This document shows, piece after piece, positions 7,769 to 15,566 of a DNA stretch of 64,000 bases (positions within the stretch are counted from its first letter, which is position 1; each line of letters begins with the position of its first letter). A model generated the notes under the pieces. It ran no database searches and was not told the origin of the DNA. It was given only the letters and a program-made list of their open reading frames with translations. Source of the stretch: Lichenicoccus sp965276875 (GTDB lineage: Bacteria; Pseudomonadota; Alphaproteobacteria; Acetobacterales; Acetobacteraceae); the NCBI RefSeq assembly GCF_965276875.1, contig NZ_OZ255701.1, positions 1,612,001 through 1,676,000 of the forward strand. Reading direction: 5' to 3'. A program made the position numbers and the translations under genes.

Positions 7769-9886
7769 TCATTCCATCAGCTTGGCGGTGAGGTAGGTAT
7801 ATTCGAGCGCCTGCTCGCGGGCGATCTCGCGCAGGTTGGCCCCCGCCGCGTGGCCGCCCTCGGTCTCCTCGTAATAGAGGAACGGCAGATGCAGCTGCTG
7901 CATCTTCCAGGCGAAGTGTCTTGCGTGCACCGGGCCGACGCGGTCGTCCCTGCTAGTGGTGAAGAGGAACGGCTCCGGGTAGTCCACGCCGGCCTTGAGA
8001 TTGGCGAGTGGGGAAATGCTGGCCAGGAAGGCGCGCTGCGCGGGGATGCTGACGCTGCCATACTCGCCGACCCAGGACGCACCGGCGGCCATCGTCTCGT
8101 AGTGCAGCATGTCCAGCAGCGGCACCTCGATCATCACCGCGCGCCATAGTGACGGGTGCTGGATGAACTCCACCCCCATCAGCAGCCCGCCGTTCGAGCC
8201 GCCGCGTATGCCCAGGCGACGCGGCGAGGTGACGCCGCGCGCGATCAGGTCGCGGCCGACCGCGGCGAAATCGTCGAAGGCGCGCTGGCGGTGCGTCTTG
8301 ATCGCGGCCTCGTGCCATTTCGGCCCGAACTCGCCGCCGCCGCGTATGTTGGCCAGCGCGTAGACGCCGCCATGCGCGAGCCAGAGCTTGCCGAGCAGCG
8401 CCGAATAGAGCGGCGTCATCGAGACCTGAAAGCCGCCATAGGCATAGAGCTCGGTCGGATTGGCGCCGCTCAGCTTCATGTCGCGGCGATGCACCAGGAA
8501 GTACGGGATCATCGTGCCGTCCTTCGAGCGCGCCTCGAACTGCTCGACGACATAGGGGCGTGCGTCGAACTGCGCCGGCAGCGCCTTGATCCGCGCCGTC
8601 GCGCCGGTGCGGGTCTCGGCCAGCCACAGCGTGCTGGGATCGAGGAAGCCGGTGACGCCGAAGAAGGCGCGGTCGTCGTGCGGAGAGGTCGCGGCCACCT
8701 CGACCGAGACATTCTCCGGCAGCGTCAGCCGCTTCGCCTGCCAGCCGCCCCGCGTCGGCGTAAACACCCGGCCCTGGCCGCGCACATTGTCGTAGATCGC
8801 AGCCGCCAGTGTCGTTTTGGTCGCCGCCATGCTGTCGACCGTCTGACGCGGGCCCGGGGCGAAGATCAGCATCGGCGGTGCCGTGGGATCGGCCAGCTCG
8901 AGCGAGACCAGGCTGCCGGCGCGCACTGGAGGGGCTTGCTTCGGTGTCCAGTCCTGGTCGATCTCCACCACCAGCCGGCCGTCCACCAACGCCTCGATGG
9001 TCGAGCGCGGCGGCAGGTCAAGCCGCAGCAGCCCGGACGGCGTGACCAGGGTGTGCTCGATACTGAAAAAGCTAACGGCACGTTCGATCAGGGTGGCGCG
9101 ATGGCCGTCGCCGTCCGTGAACGTCTCCGGCGAGACGCTGACATCGTGCGGCGAGCCACGAAAAATTTCGTGCGCCTGCCCCAATGCCGCGCCGCGCGTC
9201 AGGCTTTTCACCACAAACGCATAGCCCGATTCCGTCATGGTCCCGGGGCCCCAATCGCGCGCGACCAGCAGGGTCGTGTCGTCGAGCCAGTCGACCTGCT
9301 GCTTCGAGCGAGGCAGCGTAAACCCGCCCGGCACGAAACGGCCGGTTTTCAGGTCGAACTCGCGCTCGGTCACCGCATCCTCGCCGCCATCCGAGAGCGA
9401 CACCAGGCAGAACCGCTCCTGCGGCTCGGCACAGTTCGCACCCTTCCACACCCAGTTGGCATGCTCCGCCCTGGACAGCGCGTCGAGGTCGATGACCGTG
9501 TGCCAGGCAGGTGTCGCCGTGCGGTAGAAGGCAAGGCTGGTGCGCCGCCAGATGCCGCGCACGTGGCCTGAATCCTGCCAGAAATTATAGATCGCCTTAT
9601 TCAGCGGCTCGGGTGCGGGAATGCGGTCATGGGTCTGCAGCAGGGCCAGCGCCTCCTTGTGGAACGGCGCGAAATGCACGTCGCTTTGCAGCACGCCCAG
9701 GCTGCGGCGGTTCTGCGCCTGCACCCACGCCATCGCCTGCTTGCCATGGATACTGGACAGGAACGCAGGTGGCGCCGCAACGGCGGGCAGTCCCGCGATG
9801 ATCAGCAGGGCGGCAAGGAGGTGCGCTGTTCTCGGCAATGGCTGGCTCTCCGGCGGGCCTCGGCCGGATTGCCGAAACGTCCTCAA
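7769..9886 (-). CDS. prolyl oligopeptidase family serine peptidase (S9A), exported
   Basis: A 705-residue peptidase. A hydrophobic stretch at about 22-38 ending in AVAA gives a signal peptide, so it should act in the periplasm. The seven-bladed propeller occupies the middle, and the C-terminal alpha/beta-hydrolase domain carries Ser564 in GGSNGG, Asp647/648 in SRDDRV and His679 in EGGH, the complete triad. Members cut short proline-containing peptides after proline. It is a lone gene, convergent with nothing and divergent from the MFS carrier at 9927. Length is normal for the family. Confidence 0.9.
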   Translation of the reverse strand: MRTFRQSGRGPPESQPLPRTAHLLAALLIIAGLPAVAAPPAFLSSIHGKQAMAWVQAQNRRSLGVLQSDVHFAPFHKEALALLQTHDRIPAPEPLNKAIYNFWQDSGHVRGIWRRTSLAFYRTATPAWHTVIDLDALSRAEHANWVWKGANCAEPQERFCLVSLSDGGEDAVTEREFDLKTGRFVPGGFTLPRSKQQVDWLDDTTLLVARDWGPGTMTESGYAFVVKSLTRGAALGQAHEIFRGSPHDVSVSPETFTDGDGHRATLIERAVSFFSIEHTLVTPSGLLRLDLPPRSTIEALVDGRLVVEIDQDWTPKQAPPVRAGSLVSLELADPTAPPMLIFAPGPRQTVDSMAATKTTLAAAIYDNVRGQGRVFTPTRGGWQAKRLTLPENVSVEVAATSPHDDRAFFGVTGFLDPSTLWLAETRTGATARIKALPAQFDARPYVVEQFEARSKDGTMIPYFLVHRRDMKLSGANPTELYAYGGFQVSMTPLYSALLGKLWLAHGGVYALANIRGGGEFGPKWHEAAIKTHRQRAFDDFAAVGRDLIARGVTSPRRLGIRGGSNGGLLMGVEFIQHPSLWRAVMIEVPLLDMLHYETMAAGASWVGEYGSVSIPAQRAFLASISPLANLKAGVDYPEPFLFTTSRDDRVGPVHARHFAWKMQQLHLPFLYYEETEGGHAAGANLREIAREQALEYTYLTAKLME

Positions 9887-9926
9887 CAGCTAAGCTAGCT
9901 CAGCATTGACGAAGGACGCAGCACCC

Positions 9927-11150
9927 ATGGCGAACGGTTCCGCATCCTCCCTCGACCGCAGCGCCGTCCATGTCATCGCCGCCTGCTATCTCGGCTGGAC
10001 GCTCGATGCGTTCGATTTCTTCATCATGGCGTTCGTGCTCAACCAGGTGGTCCGGACCTTCGGCGTGTCGGTCGGCGCCGGCGCCTTCGCCTTCACCCTG
10101 ACGCTCGCCTGCCGCTTCATCGGCGCGCTCGTCTTCGGACGGCTGGCCGACCGCTTCGGGAGACGACCGACGATGATCGCCAACGTGCTCTGCTATGCGG
10201 CGCTGGAACTGCTCACCGGGTTCGCCACCAGTTTCACGATGTTCCTGATCCTGCGCGGGCTCTACGGGGTGGCGATGGGCGGCGAGTGGGGTGTCGGCGC
10301 CTCGCTGGTGATGGAGAGCATCCCGGCACGCTGGCGCGGCGCGGTCTCCGGGCTGCTGCAGACCGGCTATCCGATGGGCTTCCTGCTCGCCTCGTTGCTC
10401 TCGATCGCCGAGCCCGCGCTCGGCTGGCGCGGCATGTTCTTCGTCGGCGCCGCACCTGCCCTGCTGGTGCTCTATATACGCCGCGCGGTGCCGGAGAGTC
10501 CCGACTGGCTGGCCCGCGACACTGCCGCGGCGCGTGTCTCGATCTTCACCGTGCTGGGCCGCAATCTCGGCCTGACAGTGTTTGCCGTCTGCCTGATGAT
10601 GGGCTTCAACTTCTTCTCACACGGCTCGCAGGACCTGTATCCGAGCCAGTTTCTCGCGCGTCAGCATCACCTGCCACATGCTGACGTGTCGCTGATCATG
10701 ATCATCATCAACATCGGTGCGATCGTCGGCGGTCTGGGCGCCGGGGTGTTGTCGCAGCGTATCGGCCGGCGCTGGGCGATCGGCCTGCTGGCCCTGCTCG
10801 CCTTGCCGGTGATCCCGCTCTGGCTGTTCTCCAATGGCATGGTCTGGATCGCGCTCGGCGGATTCCTCATCCAGGTCTGCGTGCAAGGCGCCTGGGGCGT
10901 GGTTCCGGTCTACCTCAACGAGATCTCGCCGCCGGCGATCCGTGCGACCTTTCCGGGCGCGGTCTACCAGCTCGGCAACTTCCTGGCGTCCGGCAACGCC
11001 AACCTGCAAGTGTGGTTGTCTGGACCGCTCGGCAGCATCGGTGCGGCGATGGCGCTGGTCGTGGGCCTCGCCGGCCTGCTCATCGCCCTGCTGGTCAGCG
11101 TCGGCCGCGAAGCGCGCGACGTGCGCATGGGACGCGAACTCCGCGCATGA
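9927..11150 (+). CDS. MFS transporter, carboxylate/sialate-like
   Basis: A 407-residue carrier with about twelve hydrophobic segments. The family signature GRLADRFGRRP stands between the second and third segments, and the opening CYLGWTLDAFDFF is typical of the metabolite:H+ symporters (lactate, pyruvate, shikimate or sialate carriers). The ATG at 9927 is preferred over an upstream TTG because GAAGGAC precedes it at normal distance. The stop overlaps the crcB start by 4 bases, which couples the two. The substrate is not predictable beyond a small organic acid. Confidence 0.85.
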   Translation: MANGSASSLDRSAVHVIAACYLGWTLDAFDFFIMAFVLNQVVRTFGVSVGAGAFAFTLTLACRFIGALVFGRLADRFGRRPTMIANVLCYAALELLTGFATSFTMFLILRGLYGVAMGGEWGVGASLVMESIPARWRGAVSGLLQTGYPMGFLLASLLSIAEPALGWRGMFFVGAAPALLVLYIRRAVPESPDWLARDTAAARVSIFTVLGRNLGLTVFAVCLMMGFNFFSHGSQDLYPSQFLARQHHLPHADVSLIMIIINIGAIVGGLGAGVLSQRIGRRWAIGLLALLALPVIPLWLFSNGMVWIALGGFLIQVCVQGAWGVVPVYLNEISPPAIRATFPGAVYQLGNFLASGNANLQVWLSGPLGSIGAAMALVVGLAGLLIALLVSVGREARDVRMGRELRA

Positions 11151-11572
11151 CGACGCTGTGGATCGCGCTGGGCGGCGCGCTCGGCAGCGTGGCGCGATTC
11201 TGGCTGGCGGCACTGGCCGAGCCGATCAGCCGTTCGCTGCCGCTCGGCACGATCGCGATCAATGTCTCGGGCTCCTTGCTGATCGGCTTATTCGGCACAT
11301 TGACCCTGCATAACGGCCGCTTTCCCGCCTCAGAGTCGGTGCGGCTTTTCGTCATGGTCGGCTTCTGCGGCGGCTTCACCACCTTTTCGTCGTTCAGCCT
11401 GCAAACCCTGGAGCTGCTTCGCGCAGGCGCCTGGACGCGCGCACTGGTCAACATGGCCGCATCGCTGCTGCTCTGCCTGGCGGCGGTCGCGGCCGGCCAT
11501 GCGCTTGCAGCCCAGATCAACGGCGGCGCCAGGCACTACGCGGAGATCGAGACCGAGGAAGAGACCTTCTGA
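11147..11572 (+). CDS. crcB: fluoride ion channel CrcB/FluC
   Basis: A 141-residue membrane protein with four hydrophobic helices, the normal length for a Fluc subunit. The signatures GGALGSVARFWL, GTIAINVSGSLLIG and GFCGGFTTFSSFS (with the paired phenylalanines that line the pore) are all present. It forms dual-topology dimers that export fluoride. No fluoride riboswitch is seen because the gene is fused translationally to the MFS gene (ATGA overlap). It is the last conserved gene before the accessory island. Confidence 0.93.
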   Translation: MTTLWIALGGALGSVARFWLAALAEPISRSLPLGTIAINVSGSLLIGLFGTLTLHNGRFPASESVRLFVMVGFCGGFTTFSSFSLQTLELLRAGAWTRALVNMAASLLLCLAAVAAGHALAAQINGGARHYAEIETEEETF

Positions 11573-11784
11573 CGCTGTCCGGACTTCCGGATCCTGGTTT
11601 TCGGCGCCTGGTGCAGAGTCAAAGACCCAGCCTCGCTGCTCGACTACAAGGACCAAACCGGCGCACCCCTCCAGCGCCCAGCACCCCCTCGCCCGCCGCG
11701 ATCGCTTCAACCGCGCTTTGATCAAAAGGACCGGCGTCACCTCTGCAATCCGTAATCGGGTTCAGCAACCACCTGGCCAGAGTT

Positions 11785-11809
11785 GTGTCTGGCAAGTCCT
11801 GCAAAATGG
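11785..11809 (+). repeat. left terminal inverted repeat of the IS256-family element
   Basis: It opens GTGTC and contains CTGCAAAAT; 19 of 25 bases pair with the opposite end at 13235-13259. Confidence 0.8.
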
Positions 11810-11967
11810 TTTGGGCGCGGCGGTCACGGTGGTGATCGCAATTGTTCCTTGATCGCGTGACGGCTCTGAGCGGGGGAGGATTGGCCGGGTCGAGGCTGGC
11901 GCTCTTGCGCCACCGCGAAGCGGCGCGGAGCGGCCTTGAGGCGGACAAGCCTCCCCCGCATCCTGGG

Positions 11968-13167
11968 TCATGCAGCCAAGGCTCGCAGGGTTTCTTTCTT
12001 GTGCTCCCGCAGGTGCTCCATGTTGAGATAACGTAACGCTTCAAGCCAACCCTCGTGCGTCTCGATGGCCAGCGCGCGTGAGAGGCGCAGGCAGCTGGCG
12101 GTGTTGGGGAAGATGCGCACCACCAGGGTGCGGCGCTTCAGCTCCTGGTTCAGCCGCTCCAACATGTTGGTCGACTTCATGTGCTTGTGATGGGCTCTGG
12201 GCAGCCGATAGTAGGTGAGCGTCTCTTCGACGTTCTCCTCCACCCAGGCCACCAGCTTGGAATACTTGCCCTGCCATTTGGTGACCCACTGGGCGATGTC
12301 GCGGCGGACCTCCTCGATGTCGCGCCGGTCATAAAACCAGCGCAGCTCCATCAGGCAGTCGTCGTCATGCTTGCGCGGCAGGTAATCCAACGCGTTGCGC
12401 AGAAAGTGCACGTAGCAGCGCTGCCAGGCCGCCTCGGGCAAGATTTCCCGGATCGCCGCCTTGAGGCCCGCGTGATCGTCGCTAACCACATACTCCACCC
12501 CGTGCAGGCCGCGCGTCCGCAGTCCAGCCATGAAGTCTCGCCAACTCGACCGGCTCTCGCGGTTGGCGACCTCCACGCCCAGCACCTGGCGCCGCCCCTC
12601 CCAATCCACGCCGATCGCAATCAGCACCGCCTGGCTGACAATCACGCCGCCTTCGCGCACCCGCTCGTAGCGGGCATCCACAATGAGGTAGGGATACGGC
12701 TCCTCCAGCCGCCGACCAAAGAACGCCGTCAGCTTCTCGTCCAGCCGCGACGTCGCCTCGCTGATCGTCGAGGCCGAGAAGCTGTGACCGCATAGCTCCT
12801 CGGTGATTGCCTTGACCTTCCGCGTCGAGACACCCTGCACATACATCTCCGCAAGCGCCCCGACCAAGGCCTTCTCCGACCGCTGATAGCGCTCGAACAG
12901 CTCCGTCGAAAAATGACCCGCCCGGTCCTGCGGAACCCGAAGCTCCAAAACGCCGACACGGGTGATCAGCTTGCGGTCGTAGTAGCCCGACCGATGGCCC
13001 ACCCGCTCGGCCGTTCGCTCGCTCTTGCCAGCTCCCAGCGCCTCGGTCATCTCCGCCTCTAGCACCTCCTGCAATGCCGCCTGCAAAACCGCCCGAAAGC
13101 CGTTCTCGTCAGACAGCAGCAGCGCCTTCATATCCGCGCCCAATGGCGCTAAATTCAACTTGGTCAT
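11968..13167 (-). CDS. IS256 family transposase
   Basis: A 399-residue DDE transposase of the mutator type, full length for the family. The acidic triad is visible: Asp164 in IVDARY, Asp230/231 in VVSDDHAG and Glu337 in TNMLERLN. The usual region CYVHFLRNALDYLPRK and the C-terminal LRLSRALAIETHEGW are intact, and there is no frameshift, so the element may still move. The reading frame lies wholly between the two terminal repeats. Confidence 0.95.
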   Translation of the reverse strand: MTKLNLAPLGADMKALLLSDENGFRAVLQAALQEVLEAEMTEALGAGKSERTAERVGHRSGYYDRKLITRVGVLELRVPQDRAGHFSTELFERYQRSEKALVGALAEMYVQGVSTRKVKAITEELCGHSFSASTISEATSRLDEKLTAFFGRRLEEPYPYLIVDARYERVREGGVIVSQAVLIAIGVDWEGRRQVLGVEVANRESRSSWRDFMAGLRTRGLHGVEYVVSDDHAGLKAAIREILPEAAWQRCYVHFLRNALDYLPRKHDDDCLMELRWFYDRRDIEEVRRDIAQWVTKWQGKYSKLVAWVEENVEETLTYYRLPRAHHKHMKSTNMLERLNQELKRRTLVVRIFPNTASCLRLSRALAIETHEGWLEALRYLNMEHLREHKKETLRALAA

Positions 13168-13234
13168 GGCATCGCCCTTCCACGGGGTTGGTGACTTCGA
13201 ACATCACCACTTTGCCATGACCACCTCGCTACCG

Positions 13235-13259
13235 CGATTTTGCAGAACCTTCAGGACAC
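13235..13259 (-). repeat. right terminal inverted repeat of the IS256-family element
   Basis: Read on the minus strand it opens GTGTC and contains CTGCAAAAT, matching the left end at 19 of 25 positions. Confidence 0.8.
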
Positions 13260-13355
13260 TACCCAAGCCGACGTGCGAACGCGAATCAACCGAGAGAGTG
13301 CTGCCGGCCCCATAATCCTATCGCGCGCTCCGCGCGACGTGATACCCGTCAGCCC

Positions 13356-13544
13356 ATGGATAGGTCGCCGGATATCTATGATGAAGCCGACGAGGCGGCG
13401 GACGAACCCGCCACGCTTAAGGCTGAGCGCCAAGCCGCCGCTGGTATAGGCGTGCCACACGACGAGGTCGCCACCTGGGTACGCTCTTGGGGCACCGCAA
13501 CCGAGTTGCCGCGACCGAAAGCGAGCAAGAGAAACCTGCTATAA
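13356..13544 (+). CDS. small antitoxin-like protein without a partner toxin
   Basis: A 62-residue acidic protein. The layout, an acidic start (DIYDEADEAAD), an AGIGVPHDEVATWVRSWGT core and a short proline-rich tail, is that of the antitoxins encoded just upstream of RelE/ParE toxins in many alphaproteobacteria. No toxin follows; the next 6 bases lead to the stop of an opposite-strand gene. A 7-bp hairpin (TCGCGCG at 13321-13327, CGCGCGA at 13331-13337) precedes it and could be its operator. It is probably an orphan left by rearrangement next to the IS element. Confidence 0.5.
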   Translation: MDRSPDIYDEADEAADEPATLKAERQAAAGIGVPHDEVATWVRSWGTATELPRPKASKRNLL

Positions 13545-13549
13545 CCGAA

Positions 13550-14257
13550 TTAAAATCGGACTTCATATTTTCGAATAATACGTGTGAGCACAGCCCCATA
13601 ATCCATCTCGGTTTGTTTCTGGTCTAACCACTCGAATGGATATGGCGGCTCGTTCGTTGCCCGGAAACGAAGAACCAGGAACTCGTCGAAGTTCGGTCCT
13701 GCCCGGGCCAATAGTCGTCGTTCGGCTTCCGCGGCTTCTTGAACTGGGGGTTTCTGCCCCTTTTCCCCAGTCGCCCATGCCTTATCGCCCTCATATGAGA
13801 CATACCGAGAGGCATGGTTGATGCCGACGATCCCGACAGTGATTGGCGTTCCGCCAGCTTTCAGGAACTCCCGCTTCTGATTCTGCAGATCGTTCATCAC
13901 CCGGTCGATCTGCTTGATCATGGATTTGGCGAGGATTTTGACCTCTGTGCCTACTTCAACGGTGGCAACGGACCCACGAGCCACGGTAAAACCCGGCACA
14001 ACAACCACCACAGCTTGCGGGATTAGTTCACCGAACGTCCCATCCCCCCGGCGCGCATCGATTCCGCGCAACTGATTGCGGACGTTGAGAACACGCGTTT
14101 GAGCGTCGACACCGATTTTAAACTTAGGCGAACGGTTGAGAGCGTACAAGTCCTCGGGCAAGCACCACGCTACCGAATCACCGAGGCTCGAATCCCGGTG
14201 GAGGTAGCGGTTGCCGTTAAACAGGCTGCGAAAGCGATTCAGCAAACGGTATTGCAA
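13550..14257 (-). CDS. putative PD-(D/E)XK restriction endonuclease paired with the adjacent methyltransferase
   Basis: A 235-residue soluble protein. An ExK motif stands in VEVGTEVKI (Glu105, Lys107), with an upstream acidic segment RRGDGTFGE (Asp72), as expected for a PD-(D/E)XK nuclease core with predicted strands around it. The gene starts inside the 3' end of the methyltransferase gene (41-base overlap), so the two are translationally coupled, which is typical of a type II restriction-modification pair. The start is a TTG at 14257 with no clear ribosome site. Nuclease identity is inferred from motif and context. Confidence 0.55.
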   Translation of the reverse strand: MQYRLLNRFRSLFNGNRYLHRDSSLGDSVAWCLPEDLYALNRSPKFKIGVDAQTRVLNVRNQLRGIDARRGDGTFGELIPQAVVVVVPGFTVARGSVATVEVGTEVKILAKSMIKQIDRVMNDLQNQKREFLKAGGTPITVGIVGINHASRYVSYEGDKAWATGEKGQKPPVQEAAEAERRLLARAGPNFDEFLVLRFRATNEPPYPFEWLDQKQTEMDYGAVLTRIIRKYEVRF

Positions 14258-15269
14258 GCTTGCTTGCTTTCAGAGGAGCAAGTTCAGGTAAGGCGTGAAG
14301 CTGCACTGTCGCTCGCGCGGCGCCTGTGAACCGGGGTTGGGAAGAAGCCGCGCACAGACGGCTATGGGCAATCTTGAGGTAAGTGGATTCAATTTCGTTC
14401 CCGATTGAGTTACGTCCGGCATTCAGCGCCGCAAGATTTGTGCTCCCAGTGCCCGCGAACGGATCAAGCACGATATCGCCCGCGAATGAAAACATCCGCA
14501 CCAGGCGATCCGCCAACTCGACTGGATAGGGTGCAGGATGCCCGGAACGAGTAGAAGCACCTTTCACATCGGTCCAGATCGAGCGCCACCATGCCTGCAT
14601 CTCCCGCTTGGTGAGCATGGAAAGGACCTTCTGCATTGGCTGCGGTGTTCTGTAAGAGCCACCCTTGCGAAGGAACAGAATATATTCGATATCGTTTTTA
14701 ACCACTGCTCCAGGCTGATATGGCTTGCCGTAGAAGCCTGCACCGTTACCCTTGGCCTCCGTGGCCCCGTTGGCTATCTTGTGCCAGAGGATCGGGGTTA
14801 AGCAGTCCAGGCCGATCTCGCGTGCCCGCACTTGTATGTCGGCATGCAAAGGCATGACGTAGTGCCGGCCAGCGCTCTTGCGGGGTATGCACACGTCGCC
14901 AACCACACAGCAAATGCGTCCGCCCGGAACCAGAACGCGGGCACACTCCGACCACACCCGATCGAGCTCGCGCAGGAACCGGTCGTAGTCGGCAATTGCC
15001 CCCATCTGCCCGTCATTCTCCGCATACGCCTTTAAAGTCCAGTAAGGCGGAGAAGTCACAACCAGATGCACGGACTCATTTGGCAACCAGGAAAGGTCGC
15101 GCGCATCACCCTGCCGGAGCTGGTGGGAAGTTTCATCGAACGGGGTCGGCCATGGTCCTGTACGGAACTTGGCGTTAGCGCTCAGAAGCTCGGCGAGGCC
15201 TGTAGAAGTCGCGTCGTTCACGCCCACCCACTCATGGTCATCAGCCCTAGCGCGCCAGCCAGCCGACAC
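14217..15269 (-). CDS. site-specific DNA methyltransferase (beta class, N4-cytosine or N6-adenine)
   Basis: A 350-residue methyltransferase. The catalytic motif IV TSPPYW is at 72-77 and the AdoMet-binding motif I DPFAGTGS at 269-276, so IV precedes I, the beta-class order. The SPPY form is commonest in N4-cytosine enzymes but also occurs in N6-adenine enzymes. It would protect the chromosome from the nuclease encoded just downstream. The start is a GTG; the first 45 residues have no motif, so the true start could be further in. Base composition looks lower in GC than the surrounding genes, suggesting transfer. Confidence 0.88.
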   Translation of the reverse strand: MSAGWRARADDHEWVGVNDATSTGLAELLSANAKFRTGPWPTPFDETSHQLRQGDARDLSWLPNESVHLVVTSPPYWTLKAYAENDGQMGAIADYDRFLRELDRVWSECARVLVPGGRICCVVGDVCIPRKSAGRHYVMPLHADIQVRAREIGLDCLTPILWHKIANGATEAKGNGAGFYGKPYQPGAVVKNDIEYILFLRKGGSYRTPQPMQKVLSMLTKREMQAWWRSIWTDVKGASTRSGHPAPYPVELADRLVRMFSFAGDIVLDPFAGTGSTNLAALNAGRNSIGNEIESTYLKIAHSRLCAASSQPRFTGAARATVQLHALPELAPLKASKLAIPFAESLSQPV

Positions 15270-15321
15270 AGCCGATCCGAGTCGACGGCTTCTTAACTTG
15301 TCACCTTTGAGTCCCGCGAGC

Positions 15322-15345
15322 CAGCCCCGATGGTGGCTGAGGGGC
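15322..15345 (-). terminator. weak GC hairpin downstream of the 53-residue ORF
   Basis: GCCCC (15324-15328) pairs with GGGGC (15341-15345), with an alternative AGCCA/TGGCT pairing in the same place. It lies 6 bases past the end of the small gene at 15352-15513, the apparent end of the cobW-cobN transcript. No U tract. Confidence 0.3.
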
Positions 15346-15351
15346 GGCGTA

Positions 15352-15513
15352 TCAGACGGTCGTTTCGAGCGGACCGATCGTGTCGAGGGTGAAGGAGCGG
15401 CCGCGTAGGGCGACGAAGGTCCAGCCCATGCGCATCAGCAGGGTGGCCTCCGACAGGCTGTTGACGATCTGGCGCGTGCCGCACGGGTGCGTCAGCGTAA
15501 TGCGGTAGGTCAT
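15352..15513 (-). CDS. 53-residue conserved-looking small protein downstream of cobN
   Basis: A short gene of 53 codons on the cobN strand, starting 54 bases after cobN with AGGAG 8 bases before the ATG. The product begins MTYRITLTHPCGTRQIVNSL and ends PLETTV; it has no membrane segment and one cysteine. I do not recognise the family. The good ribosome site, matching base composition and position suggest a real gene co-transcribed with cobN, perhaps a cobalamin-linked accessory peptide. Function unknown. Confidence 0.5.
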   Translation of the reverse strand: MTYRITLTHPCGTRQIVNSLSEATLLMRMGWTFVALRGRSFTLDTIGPLETTV

Positions 15514-15566
15514 CGTGATTGCTCCTGGCGTTCACGTGATCTTCCGCTGTTTGGATTGATAATCCG

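Larger units (their letters stand above)
11785..13259. mobile_element. IS256-family insertion sequence, apparently complete
   Basis: The element is 1475 bp and carries one transposase gene. Its ends are imperfect inverted repeats of 25 bp (11785-11809 and 13235-13259) that match at 19 positions, both opening GTGTC and sharing CTGCAAAAT. The flanking 8 bases (CCAGAGTT on the left, TACCCAAG on the right) do not match, so no target duplication is visible. This could mean old insertion, a deletion next to one end, or recombination. It marks the left edge of the restriction-modification island between crcB and cobN. Confidence 0.88.

Noticed and set aside
13620..14030. Short plus-strand frames opposite the putative nuclease gene
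   Set aside because: Antisense shadows without motifs; the minus-strand frame has the ExK motif and the overlap with the methyltransferase.
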